Shown piece after piece: positions 17,741 through 26,158 of a DNA stretch of 64,000 nucleotides. Position 1 is the stretch's first letter. Every line of letters begins with the position of its first letter. Source of the DNA: Chloroflexota bacterium (GTDB lineage: Bacteria > Chloroflexota > Anaerolineae > Anaerolineales > Villigracilaceae). The stretch spans positions 310,001 to 374,000 of the forward strand of contig JACRLB010000015.1 in the NCBI GenBank assembly GCA_016235445.1. The letters run 5' to 3'. The notes under the pieces were generated by a model. That model worked only from the letters and a program-made list of their open reading frames with translations. It was not told where the DNA came from and made no database searches. Made by a program: the position numbers and the translations under genes.

Positions 17741-17853
17741 TTAGGACTTACGCAGTTCAAAATCTTTAGCCGCGAATTCCCGCTAATTTTTTGAATAATT
17801 CGTGCGAATTCGCGAAATTAGCGGCAGTTCTTGTGGTCTTGCGTAAGTCCTAA
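17741..17853. mobile_element. Inverted-repeat element family D, full copy
   Basis: 113 bp with perfect 14-bp ends TTAGGACTTACGCA (17741-17754) and TGCGTAAGTCCTAA (17840-17853), possibly with a 3-bp TAT duplication. The interior pairs GCTAATTT with AAATTAGC. A truncated copy is at 48887-48943. Confidence 0.75.
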
Positions 17854-17860
17854 TATTCAT

Positions 17861-18041
17861 CTTACGCAGTTCAATCCCGAAGGGATGGCAGGATTATAGA
17901 AAATGGCATGAAAGAATTCCAAAATCCCGAAGGGATGATATTGATTTTACGAGCGATGACACCCCTTCGGGGTTGAATTTGGCGCATCCCCAAATCTATA
18001 ATCATTTGACCCCTACGGGGTCAGGGAACTTCTTGCGTAAG
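17861..18041. mobile_element. Inverted-repeat element family C, copy 1
   Basis: Starts CTTACGCAGTTCAATCCCGA and ends TTGCGTAAG. It contains several small palindromes (ATCCCGAAGGGAT, AACCCC-type with CTTCGGGG) in the same order as the copies at 21495-21637 and 49158-49348. No target duplication is clear; it abuts families D and E. Confidence 0.72.
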
Positions 18042-18047
18042 GTGAGT

Positions 18048-18139
18048 TCTTAACGCAAAGCCGCCAAGTCGCAAAGATTGAAGGGCTTTTCCTTCGCGCC
18101 TTTGCGACTTTGCGTTAAAAAGGAAAACCGCAATTCATA
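18048..18139. repeat. Palindromic repeat family E, copy 1
   Basis: TTAACGCAAAG...CTTTGCGTTAA (18050-18118) with inner AAGTCGCAAAG pairing, followed by AAAAGGAAAACCGCAATTC. The same unit with the inner part inverted is at 61814-61904. Confidence 0.72.
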
Positions 18140-18152
18140 GACGTGCCCAGTA

Positions 18153-18187
18153 TAAAAGGACGTGATTTAAAATCACGTCCTTTTTTT
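18153..18187. terminator. Hairpin terminator
   Basis: AAAAGGACGTGATTT pairs with AAATCACGTCCTTTT and runs into Ts. It lies 445 bp before the cytochrome start, downstream of the repeat block. From here to 18632 no gene is recognised; the plus frame is open from 18249, but without protein-like character before the signal peptide. Confidence 0.7.
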
Positions 18188-18632
18188 GTCAGGGTGGGAG
18201 AATGCCTATTAGACAGGAGCAGGCTTCTCGGTCGGGGAAGAGGCGGGGGTGAATCGCTTTTGTCTGATGGGGCGCAAATCATCTTGTCAGCCTGTCAATA
18301 AAATATCCAGAAGCGGGGAATGGGATATTCGATTTTCAATACCTGCACTTCCCATACAGCTTGTATATACCCGTAACTTTTTGCGTCAATTTGCGACTAC
18401 TAGAAAACGAGGGAAGTGTTTTACGTTTTCCCATTTATTGGTAGAGCTGTGCCCAATTTTGCGGGCTGTGTATGAGGCTGTGTTTCATAGGCAGTTTCAT
18501 GCTTCGAATGTAGAGATGCGGCTGATGGCCGTATGTCTTCATATTGTTGATCGCTGTAGATTTATCGTCCGCTGGGAAGTGTGCGGCGGCCATCTTGTAT
18601 TCGCGGAAGATTGCGAGGGTAAGCATTACACC

Positions 18633-21413
18633 ATGAACTCACAACCGAATCGATTTATGAAAGCTTTCCACAAGATAAGAACCCTGCGTTTTGGATGCCT
18701 GACGAGCACGGGACTTGTTTCAGGCCTGATCGCGGTATTTTTTATCGTGGGTTCTGCGCTGGCAAGCGGCGGAATGATGTACAGCCCTGGCGAGCTTAAT
18801 TCAATCTCTGGCGATGTGATTGGCGGGGTCTCTTCCCATGCGGAAATCGAAGGGGATTGTAAATCCTGTCATGTTGCGCCATGGGAAACGGAAACGATGG
18901 ATGACCGCTGTTCGACATGTCATACGGAGATTGCGGCAGAGTTGGAAGATGCCGCTTCGGTTCACGGTGGGATGATGCAGGAGGACCCAAATGCAAATTG
19001 CCGTGATTGTCACCCTGAGCATCATGGAGCCAGCGCCCTGCTGACTGTATTTAAAGGATGGATGTTCCCGCACGAGCTGATGGCTTACTCATTAAAGGGA
19101 CATCAGTTCAAAGCCGAGAATGAGCCGTTTGTATGCGCGGACTGCCACGGTGAGGATGTCACTACATTCGATTCTGTGACCTGTACCAAGTGCCATGTTC
19201 AGGAAGACATGACCTTTATGGTGGATCACATGGTCACGTTTGGCGAAACCTGCCTCGATTGCCATGACGGGATCGACAGGTTTGGGGATGATTTTAACCA
19301 TGATGAATTTCCTTTTAAGTTGAACGGCAAACATGCGGCTGTCACCTGCCAGCAGTGCCACCTTAACTCCCATACTCCCGCGGACTTGCGGGCAACCAGT
19401 CAGGATTGTTTTTCATGCCATCAAGGGGATGACCTGCACAACGGGAAGTTGGGGACCGATTGCGCTTCGTGTCATTCTGCTGACGGCTGGAAGCCTTCGA
19501 GCTTTGACCACAATCAATCTGATTTCAGACTGGATGGTTCCCACATCCATGTGGAATGCGAGATGTGCCATGCGAACAGGGAGTATAAGGGCACGCCAAA
19601 AGATTGCTATTCCTGCCATGAACAGGACGATGAGCATCTTGGGCAGTTGGGGACTGATTGCGCCGCGTGCCATGTTACGAGTGATTGGAAGAATATTACT
19701 TTTAATCACGATACGGCGGCCTTTAAATTGACTGGTTTGCACAATCAGGTTAAGTGTACGTCCTGTCACGTCAATGGAGTTTTCAAAGGCACGCCGATGG
19801 ACTGCTATTCCTGCCACGCGAAAGTGGATGCTCATAACGGTCAATTCGGCAGAAATTGCAGTCAATGCCATACTACCAGCGGATGGCAGAATGTATCCTT
19901 TGACCATAACGGCACTGGGTTTCCATTAACAGGCCTGCATGTGGATGTGGCTTGTAAAAACTGTCATGTAGACGGCGTTTTCAAGAATACCCCAAAGAAT
20001 TGCCATGCCTGCCATGCAGGGGATGACGCGCACAATGGAGAATTTGGCCAGGACTGTGCCACTTGTCATAACCCCAGCGGTTGGAAGAATGTATCCTTCG
20101 ACCATGGCAAAACTGCATTCCCGCTGGTGGCTTCGCACACAAGCGTTGCCTGCGCCTCGTGCCATGTGGGCGGAGTCTACAAGGGCACGCCGACGGATTG
20201 TTATTCCTGCCATGCCGCGAAGGATAAACATAATGGACAATTTGGAACAGACTGCGGGTTGTGCCACAAACCGACGAAGTGGGATGACGTGGTTTTCGAT
20301 CACAGCGTTACCTCATTCCCGTTGACTGGCACGCACACAAACGTTGCCTGCGCCTCCTGCCATGTGGGCGGAGTCTACAAGGGCACGCCAAAGGATTGTT
20401 ATTCCTGCCATGCCGCAGATGATGATCACAATGGACAATTTGGCACCAACTGCGGGTCATGCCATAAGCCAACGAGATGGCGGGATGTCTTTTTCGATCA
20501 CAGCGTCACTTCCTTCCCGCTGACCGATTCGCATACAACCGTTGCCTGCCTCGCCTGCCATGTGAATGGAAACTTCCAGGGTACGCCGACAGATTGCTAT
20601 TCCTGCCATGCCACAGACGATAACCATAACGGTCAGTTTGGAACCAACTGCGGGTCATGCCATAGACCGACGAGATGGCAGGATGTCTTTTTCGATCACA
20701 GCGTCACTTCATTCCCGTTGACGGATTCGCACACAAACGTTGCCTGCGCCTCCTGCCATGTGGGCGGAGTCTATCAGGGCACGCCGACAGATTGCTATTC
20801 CTGCCATGCCACAGACGATAACCATAACGGTCAGTTTGGAACCAACTGCGGGTCATGTCATAGACCGACGAGATGGCAGGATGTCTTTTTCGATCACAGC
20901 GTCACTTCCTTCCCGCTGGTTGGCAGGCACACCAGGGCGGCCTGTTCCGCCTGCCATGTGAATGGAAATTTCAACGGCACGCCAACGGATTGTTATTCCT
21001 GTCACGCGGCGGATGATGATCACAACGGGCAATACGGGACGAATTGCGGATCATGCCACTCCCCAACAGGGTGGAGCAACGTGACATTCGACCACGACCT
21101 GACAGCCTTCCCTTTGACAGGCCAGCATACGAGATTGGTTTGTACCCAATGTCATGTAGCAGGTCAATACACGGGACTTTCCACCACCTGCGCTTCGTGC
21201 CACAACGAGCCGACATTCCACTCAGGCGCATTTGCGACAGCCTGCGACCAATGTCATACCACCGCTCGCTGGATGCCCGCTCCATTTGCCGCACACCCGA
21301 GGTACAACGGCGAGAGAATGCTTAACCATCACGGCGCCACATGCAGAACGTGTCACGTGATCACAGTGAATGACTTTACCTGCCTTGACTGCCACGACAG
21401 CAACAACCCGTAG
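18633..21413 (+). CDS. Giant secreted multihaem c-type cytochrome (about 38 haem motifs)
   Basis: A 926-residue protein with about 38 CXXCH motifs by my count. The start at 18633 was chosen because it gives a signal peptide: a basic stretch (KAFHKIRTLRFG), a hydrophobic core to about residue 44, then ASGG. After an irregular N-terminal part, most of the protein is a tandem array of about 66-residue units. Each has three haem motifs (of the CASCH, CYSCH and CGSCH type) plus conserved VFFDHSVTSFPLTGTHT histidines that can serve as distal ligands, in the manner of cytochrome c3/c7 proteins. It should act outside the cytoplasmic membrane in long-range electron transfer. No cytochrome-maturation genes are in the window. 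A small CGCAAGAT hairpin follows. Confidence 0.9.
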   Translation: MNSQPNRFMKAFHKIRTLRFGCLTSTGLVSGLIAVFFIVGSALASGGMMYSPGELNSISGDVIGGVSSHAEIEGDCKSCHVAPWETETMDDRCSTCHTEIAAELEDAASVHGGMMQEDPNANCRDCHPEHHGASALLTVFKGWMFPHELMAYSLKGHQFKAENEPFVCADCHGEDVTTFDSVTCTKCHVQEDMTFMVDHMVTFGETCLDCHDGIDRFGDDFNHDEFPFKLNGKHAAVTCQQCHLNSHTPADLRATSQDCFSCHQGDDLHNGKLGTDCASCHSADGWKPSSFDHNQSDFRLDGSHIHVECEMCHANREYKGTPKDCYSCHEQDDEHLGQLGTDCAACHVTSDWKNITFNHDTAAFKLTGLHNQVKCTSCHVNGVFKGTPMDCYSCHAKVDAHNGQFGRNCSQCHTTSGWQNVSFDHNGTGFPLTGLHVDVACKNCHVDGVFKNTPKNCHACHAGDDAHNGEFGQDCATCHNPSGWKNVSFDHGKTAFPLVASHTSVACASCHVGGVYKGTPTDCYSCHAAKDKHNGQFGTDCGLCHKPTKWDDVVFDHSVTSFPLTGTHTNVACASCHVGGVYKGTPKDCYSCHAADDDHNGQFGTNCGSCHKPTRWRDVFFDHSVTSFPLTDSHTTVACLACHVNGNFQGTPTDCYSCHATDDNHNGQFGTNCGSCHRPTRWQDVFFDHSVTSFPLTDSHTNVACASCHVGGVYQGTPTDCYSCHATDDNHNGQFGTNCGSCHRPTRWQDVFFDHSVTSFPLVGRHTRAACSACHVNGNFNGTPTDCYSCHAADDDHNGQYGTNCGSCHSPTGWSNVTFDHDLTAFPLTGQHTRLVCTQCHVAGQYTGLSTTCASCHNEPTFHSGAFATACDQCHTTARWMPAPFAAHPRYNGERMLNHHGATCRTCHVITVNDFTCLDCHDSNNP
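20290..21080 (+). repeat. 198-bp tandem repeats inside the cytochrome gene
   Basis: The segment around GATGTCTTTTTCGATCACAG recurs at 20484, 20682 and 20880, exactly 198 bp apart, with near-identical DNA between; flanking units are more diverged. This shows recent unit duplication in the gene and a risk of mis-assembly of unit number. Confidence 0.85.
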
Positions 21414-21432
21414 AAATCGTCCACTGCCGTAC

Positions 21433-21450
21433 CGCAAGATTTATCTTGCG
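21433..21450 (+). terminator. Weak hairpin after the cytochrome gene
   Basis: CGCAAGAT-tt-ATCTTGCG, 20 bases after the stop. A closely similar imperfect hairpin follows rbcL (52951-52970). There is no long T-tract. Confidence 0.45.
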
Positions 21451-21494
21451 ATGCCGAGGCTCACCCAGCCCAAACTGCGTAAGATGAGCGAATA

Positions 21495-21637
21495 ACTAAC
21501 CTTACACAGTTCAATCCCGAAGGGATGACATGGATATTACAGGCTATGACACCCCTTCGGGGTTGAACGGACCGCATCCCAAAATCTATAATCATTTGAC
21601 CCCTTCGGGGTCATAAAGCCTTTTGCGTAAGGTGAGT
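21495..21637. mobile_element. Inverted-repeat element family C, copy 2
   Basis: 143 bp with ends ACTAACCTTACACA and TGCGTAAGGTGAGT and a perfect 5-bp target duplication GAATA (21490-21494, 21638-21642). The interior has the ATCCCGAAGGGAT and CCCTTCGGGG palindromes of the family. Confidence 0.85.
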
Positions 21638-21647
21638 GAATAACTCA

Positions 21648-21684
21648 CATCGTCCCTTTTTCTTTCTTTGAAAAAGGGACGATG
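21648..21684. terminator. CATCGTCCC hairpin
   Basis: Perfect 15-bp stem, CATCGTCCCTTTTTC with GAAAAAGGGACGATG, between families C and B. A hairpin with the same ATCGTCCC base pairs lies beside the other C/B island, upstream of fba (49372-49430). Confidence 0.5.
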
Positions 21685-21703
21685 CATTTAAAATAATACT
21701 TCT

Positions 21704-21802
21704 CTACCGTACATCCAAACCCTAAAGGTCTCCATTCCCTTAGCAAATTCCTGATTGGCAAGAAAGACCTTTAGGGTTTTTTACGAGGAAAATGTACGGT
21801 AG
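21704..21802. mobile_element. Inverted-repeat element family B, copy 1
   Basis: 99 bp with perfect 11-bp ends CTACCGTACAT and ATGTACGGTAG and an inner stem AACCCTAAAGGTCT with AGACCTTTAGGGTTT. Copies at 49049-49146 and 54626-54723. Confidence 0.78.
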
Positions 21803-21819
21803 CAAAAAGAATACAAGCT

Positions 21820-22179
21820 TTATTTATATGCTGTACTCTCCATCCCCAAAACAGATGTCAATCCCTGAACAAACAAACTCCCCCCAAACAACAGAACCGT
21901 ATTCTTCATATCCCCGCTGACAATAGACCAGTGTACGCCAAATGCAAAAGCCGACACGCCGATGATGACGAGAAGCAATCCGCTCAGCAGAAGGCGGCCC
22001 TGGCTGATGGGTTGGATGCTGTCCTTGAAAGTCAGCATGCCGAAATAGATCGCCAGAATCCCCGCACCCGTCTTGAACGCGATCCATCCCAACGCCTCAC
22101 CCGCCGACACGCACGAAAGAATCAACAACACCCCGAAGATCGAATTGAGAAAAGCAATAAGAATGGAAATGACTTTCAT
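21820..22179 (-). CDS. Small four-helix membrane protein, unrecognised
   Basis: A 119-residue, strongly hydrophobic protein with three or four predicted spans (ISILIAFLNSIFGVLLI, GAGILAIYFGMLTF, LLLSGLLLVIIGVSAFAFGV, TVLLFGGSLFVQGLTSVLG). It is codon-consistent and preceded by AGGAGGCG on its strand (about 22185-22192), a good ribosome site, so it is likely real. No family is recognised. It is divergent from the purine region. Confidence 0.6.
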   Translation of the reverse strand: MKVISILIAFLNSIFGVLLILSCVSAGEALGWIAFKTGAGILAIYFGMLTFKDSIQPISQGRLLLSGLLLVIIGVSAFAFGVHWSIVSGDMKNTVLLFGGSLFVQGLTSVLGMESTAYK

Positions 22180-22299
22180 GACGCGCCTCCTTTGTTTCTT
22201 GCTTCAAGGATACAAGGGTCGCGCTGGCAAAGTCTATTGAGAGTCTGTCAAATGCTATTGAACCTTTAACTTTCAACCCTCGCAACTTTATAACCAGAT

Positions 22300-22346
22300 T
22301 TGACATCCTCCCCCTTTTTTGCTAAACTAGAAGTTGTCAGACAACT
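22300..22346 (+). promoter_or_regulatory. Sigma-70 promoter with palindromic operator for the purine region
   Basis: TTGACA (22300-22305), a 17-bp spacer and TAAACT (22323-22328) form a good promoter 60 bp before the 8-oxoguanine deaminase start. At the expected transcription start lies a perfect 15-bp palindrome AGTTGTC-A-GACAACT (22332-22346). GntR-family repressors of the HutC/UTRA group commonly bind TTGT...ACAA palindromes, and such a regulator is encoded at 26159. The link is inference. Confidence 0.72.
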
Positions 22347-22388
22347 AGGCAAATCTCTAATCTCCAATTACAAATTCCCACTTACCCC

Positions 22389-23768
22389 ATGTCCACCCTC
22401 CTCATCAAGAACGCACACATCCTCACCATGGACGATCATCAGCGGGAGATTCCCGAGGGTGGTCTTTTTATTCGAGACGGAGTTATCGAAGCCGTAGATC
22501 AAATTGCCAATTTGACCTACACCGCCGATGAAGTGCTCGATCTCAAGGGGCACATCGTTCTGCCTGGCCTCGTCAACACGCATCATCATTTTTATCAAAC
22601 CCTCACGCGCGCCGTACCTGCCGCGCAGGATGCCAATCTCTTCAACTGGCTCAAGACCCTCTATCCCATTTGGGCGCGCCTGACCCCCGAAGATATTTTT
22701 ATTTCGACTCAGACCGCACTGGCAGAACTGGCCCTTTCGGGATGTACCACCGCAGCGGACCATCTCTACCTTTTTCCAAACGGCTCAAAACTGGACGATG
22801 AAATTGATGCGGCTTCCGAGATCGGTTTACGCCTGCAAGCATCGCGCGGCTCAATGAGCCTCGGTGAATCCAAAGGCGGCCTGCCACCCGATAGTGTCGT
22901 GGACAGCGAAGAGAACATCCTCAAAGATTCACAACGCCTCATCGAAAAATATCACGACGCCAAAACAGGCGCGATGACCCAGATCGTGCTCGCGCCCTGC
23001 TCACCATTCAGCGTCACATCGGATTTGATGAAACAGTCCGCGAAGCTGGCGCGTGAATATGGCGTGCATCTGCATACGCATCTCGCAGAAACCGAAGACG
23101 AAGAACAATTCTGTATGCAGATGTTCGGTCATCGTCCCGTGGGATACATGCAGGCAGTGGACTGGGTGGGGGATGACGTCTGGTTCGCACATGCGGTGTG
23201 GGTCAATGACGAAGAGATTCAAGTCTTTGCCAAACATAACTGCGGCGTGGCGCATTGTCCCACCTCGAACATGCGATTGGCGTCAGGGATTGCTCCTGTC
23301 AAAGAATACCGGGCGGCAGGCGTAAACGTAGGATTAGGCGTGGACGGTTCTGCATCCAACGATGGCTCGCATCTGCTGGCTGAAGTCCGCAATGCCATGC
23401 TCGTGTCCCGAGTCAAAGAGGGACTTACGGGTTATTCCCTTTCAAACGACCCCAACCGAAAATTGATGACCGCCCGTGAAGCCTTGCATCTCGGCACACG
23501 CGGCGGCGCGGCAGTGCTTGGGCGCAGAGACATCGGCTCTCTCGAAGCGGGCAAATGCGCCGACTTCTTCGCGGTCGACTTGAACAAGCTCGGTTATGCA
23601 GGTATGCACGATCCCGTCTCTGCCATTGTGTTCGGACAGTCTATGAATGTGGATTACACCGTGGTCAATGGAAAGTTCGTTGTGAAGGAAGGTCAATTGG
23701 TGACAGTGGATCAGGGCAATTTGATCGAGAAGCATAACAAGGCCTCGAAGAGATTGTTGGCAGGATAA
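22389..23768 (+). CDS. 8-oxoguanine deaminase (amidohydrolase)
   Basis: A 459-residue cytoplasmic amidohydrolase that hydrolytically deaminates 8-oxoguanine to urate; the same subgroup includes related purine and triazine deaminases. Metal-binding and catalytic blocks are complete: NTHHHFYQTLTR near residues 64-75, LHTHLAETEDEE, the His in WFAHAVW, CPTSNMRLASG and GVDGSASNDGS. The match to the 8-oxoguanine deaminase branch runs through the substrate-side segments VPAAQDANLFNWLKTLYPIW and RGSMSLGESKGGLPPDS. It is the first gene after the promoter and operator at 22300-22346 and is four bases from the next gene. Guanine as an additional substrate is possible. Confidence 0.87.
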   Translation: MSTLLIKNAHILTMDDHQREIPEGGLFIRDGVIEAVDQIANLTYTADEVLDLKGHIVLPGLVNTHHHFYQTLTRAVPAAQDANLFNWLKTLYPIWARLTPEDIFISTQTALAELALSGCTTAADHLYLFPNGSKLDDEIDAASEIGLRLQASRGSMSLGESKGGLPPDSVVDSEENILKDSQRLIEKYHDAKTGAMTQIVLAPCSPFSVTSDLMKQSAKLAREYGVHLHTHLAETEDEEQFCMQMFGHRPVGYMQAVDWVGDDVWFAHAVWVNDEEIQVFAKHNCGVAHCPTSNMRLASGIAPVKEYRAAGVNVGLGVDGSASNDGSHLLAEVRNAMLVSRVKEGLTGYSLSNDPNRKLMTAREALHLGTRGGAAVLGRRDIGSLEAGKCADFFAVDLNKLGYAGMHDPVSAIVFGQSMNVDYTVVNGKFVVKEGQLVTVDQGNLIEKHNKASKRLLAG

Positions 23769-23772
23769 TGGA

Positions 23773-24336
23773 ATGAAAAACAAACGCGCCTGGATTCATG
23801 TTCTTCCTGAGGAAGAAGCGGAGGGCGAATTGAAAGCCTTGTACGAACAGGAATTCGATTCCGAAAAACAGGGCACGGATAATATCCTCGCCGTGCATTC
23901 GTTGAATCCGCCCACCTTGCGCGCCCATGCGGATTTGTATCATACGGTGATGCACGCGAAGAGTCCGCTTGGCCGTTCGGAGCGGGAGATGGTGGCGGTT
24001 GTGGTCAGCGCCATCAACAAATGTCATTATTGAGTTGCACATCATTCGCGCGGTCTGCTGCGATTTGTGAAGAAGCCTGAATTGGTGGAAGCCTTGAAGA
24101 ATGATTACCGCGCCGCAGAGTTGACCCCGCGTCAGCGCGCCCTGCTGGATTATGCCGATAAACTCACTCGTGAGCCGTGGGCAATGGTTGAAGCGGATTT
24201 GAGTCCATTGCGCGAGGCAGGTTTGGACGATCGCGGCATTCTGGACCTGAATCAGGCGGTTGCCTATTTTGCCTATGTCAACCGTGTTGCGGATGGCTTG
24301 GGCGTTGTTATCGACAAATACGCGCTTGAAAAGTAA
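23773..24336 (+). CDS. AhpD-like peroxidase-related selenoprotein (CXXU), read through TGA
   Basis: One continuous 187-residue frame if the TGA at 24031-24033 is read as selenocysteine 87. The TGA falls exactly where the second Cys of the AhpD/carboxymuconolactone-decarboxylase redox motif belongs: C84-H-Y-U87-V-A-H-H. Protein homology continues past it (LLRFVKKPELVEALKNDYRA, then PRQRALLDYADKLTREP and QAVAYFAYVNRVADGLG) to a TAA at 24334. A SECIS-like hairpin follows the TGA. AhpD-like selenoproteins are a known class. The enzyme would be a thiol/selenol peroxidase or disulfide reductase in the cytoplasm. It sits tightly between two purine deaminase genes. The alternatives are two separate peptides or a mutated pseudogene; both are less likely. 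Confidence 0.88.
24034..24069 (+). promoter_or_regulatory. Bacterial SECIS-like hairpin
   Basis: 24040-24051 (CATCATTCGCGC) pairs with 24057-24069 (GCTGCGATTTGTG), with one bulged T and two mismatches, closing an apical loop GGTCT at 24052-24056. The loop begins 18 bases after the TGA, the same spacing and GGTCTG apex as in E. coli fdhF. This is the recognition structure for SelB. Confidence 0.85.
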
Positions 24337-24349
24337 TTTGGAGAATTCT

Positions 24350-26140
24350 ATGACATCTTCCACAAAACTCACCCGCACCCTCGTGGATGTAGCCATGGGA
24401 CGCGCCCATGCCGACCTTGTCATTCGCGGCGGCAGATGGGTCAGCGTGCAATCAGGTGAGATCATTGCCAATACGGAAGTAGCCATTGTGGCGGGTCACA
24501 TTGCATTTGTTGGGCACAATGCCGAACATACGATTGGCAAAAAGACAAAGGTTATCGAAGCCAAAGGTAAATACCTTGTGCCTGGCTTACTCGATGCCCA
24601 CATGCACGTTGAATCAGGCATGGTCACAGTCACGGAATTTGTGCGGGCGGTGGCAGTGCGCGGTACGACAGGCATGTTCATCGACCCGCATGAGATGGCA
24701 AACATCTTCGGCCTCAAAGGCGTGAAGTTGATGGTGGACGAAGCGCAAAAACAACCCATCCATGTTTGGGTGCAGATGCCCTCGTGCGTTCCGTCTGCGC
24801 CTGGGTTTGAGACGCCAGGTTCTTCCATCGGCCCGAAGGAAGTGATCGAAGCCATGAAGTGGAAGGGCATCATTGGCCTCGGTGAGATGATGAATTTCCC
24901 CGGCGTATTCATGAGCGACAAGAAGATGCTGGATGAAATGTCCGCGACCCATGCGGCGGGGAAGGTGATTGGCGGGCATTACGCCTCGCCGGATTTGGGA
25001 TTGCCGTTTCACGGCTATGTGGCGGGCGGCGCGGAAGACGACCACGAAGGCACGCGCCTCAATGATGCGATTGCAAGAGTGCGGCAGGGCATGAAAGCCA
25101 TGCTGAGATACGGCTCGGCCTGGTTCGATGTGGCCGCGCAGGTGAAAGCGATTACCGAAAAGAAAATGGACTCGCGCCGCTTCATCCTTTGCACGGATGA
25201 TTCTCACGCGCAGACTCTCACCACCGAAGGCCACATGGACCGCGTCCTGCGCCACGCCATCAGCGAAGGGTTGAATCCGATGACGGCGATTCAGATGATG
25301 ACGATCAACACCGCCGAGCATTTTGGCCTCACCAAAGAGATCGGCATGATTGCTCCAGGCCGCTGGGCGGATGTGGTTCTTGCGGATGACCTGATGAATT
25401 TCAAAGCTGACATGGTCATTGCCAGGGGACAGGTGATTACCGAGAAAGGCGAACTGCTGGTTAAACTGCCTGCGGTGAAATATCCCAAGTGGGTGACGAA
25501 GTCTGTGCATTTGAAGAGAACACTCATAGCGCAGGATTTTGTCCTTCGGACGAGAGCAGTGGACGGCGTAGAGGTCGAGGCGCATGTCATCGGTGTGATC
25601 GAGAATCAGGCGCCGACCAGGCATCTTAAGATGAAGGTCAAGGGTGAAGGGGGCGAAGTCAAAGCGGATATTAAACGGGACCTTGCAAAGATCGCGCTGG
25701 TGGAACGTCACCGCGCGACGGGCAAGGTGACGGTTGGTTTGATCAGTGGGTTTGGTTTTACGCGAAAGTGCGCGATTGGTTCGACGGTGGCGCATGACAG
25801 CCATCACATGATCGTGGTCGGCACGGATGATGAAAGTATGGCGATGGCCGCGAATGAATTGGCGAAGTGTGGCGGCGGTCAGATCGTGGTGTTGGACGGC
25901 AAGGTGATTGGCTTGGTGGATTTGCAAATCGCGGGGCTGATGTCGAACGAGCGCGCGGATGTTGTGGCGAAGAAAACTGCGACGGTGCTGGATGGTTTCA
26001 AGATGTGCGGCAGTGAATTGAACAACCCGAACATGCAGTTGAGTTTGATGGCGCTGGTGGTGATCCCTGAATTAAGAATTTCAGATAAGGGACTCGTGGA
26101 CGTGACGCAATTCGATTTCGTGCCTGTGTTGGAAGATTGA
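24350..26140 (+). CDS. ade: Adenine deaminase
   Basis: A 596-residue adenine deaminase (adenine to hypoxanthine and ammonia) of the amidohydrolase superfamily. Seen: PGLLDAHMHVESGM, IDPHEMANIFG, GLGEMMNFPGVF, GHYASPDLGLPFHGYVAGGAEDDHEGT (split here as blocks), and LCTDDSHAQTL, followed by the C-terminal domain with FGFTRKCAIGSTVAHDSHHM. Length and motif order match the two-domain Ade family. The start at 24350 follows TTTGGAGAATT; an upstream in-frame ATG would run into the selenoprotein gene. It feeds hypoxanthine to the xdh enzyme encoded downstream. Confidence 0.95.
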   Translation: MTSSTKLTRTLVDVAMGRAHADLVIRGGRWVSVQSGEIIANTEVAIVAGHIAFVGHNAEHTIGKKTKVIEAKGKYLVPGLLDAHMHVESGMVTVTEFVRAVAVRGTTGMFIDPHEMANIFGLKGVKLMVDEAQKQPIHVWVQMPSCVPSAPGFETPGSSIGPKEVIEAMKWKGIIGLGEMMNFPGVFMSDKKMLDEMSATHAAGKVIGGHYASPDLGLPFHGYVAGGAEDDHEGTRLNDAIARVRQGMKAMLRYGSAWFDVAAQVKAITEKKMDSRRFILCTDDSHAQTLTTEGHMDRVLRHAISEGLNPMTAIQMMTINTAEHFGLTKEIGMIAPGRWADVVLADDLMNFKADMVIARGQVITEKGELLVKLPAVKYPKWVTKSVHLKRTLIAQDFVLRTRAVDGVEVEAHVIGVIENQAPTRHLKMKVKGEGGEVKADIKRDLAKIALVERHRATGKVTVGLISGFGFTRKCAIGSTVAHDSHHMIVVGTDDESMAMAANELAKCGGGQIVVLDGKVIGLVDLQIAGLMSNERADVVAKKTATVLDGFKMCGSELNNPNMQLSLMALVVIPELRISDKGLVDVTQFDFVPVLED

Positions 26141-26158
26141 GAAAGAAAAGAGTCTCAA

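Noticed and set aside
18249-18632. An N-terminal extension of the multihaem cytochrome by 128 codons
   Set aside because: The extension would bury the signal peptide and contains spacer-like sequence; export requires the start near 18633.
24067-24336. A separate GTG-started gene after the TGA of the AhpD-like frame
   Set aside because: It has no ribosome site, is in frame with the upstream part and completes the family domain; Sec read-through explains it better.
24614-25927. A 437-codon open frame antisense to adenine deaminase
   Set aside because: The plus-strand protein is a clear Ade with complete motifs; the antisense product resembles nothing and has no ribosome site.
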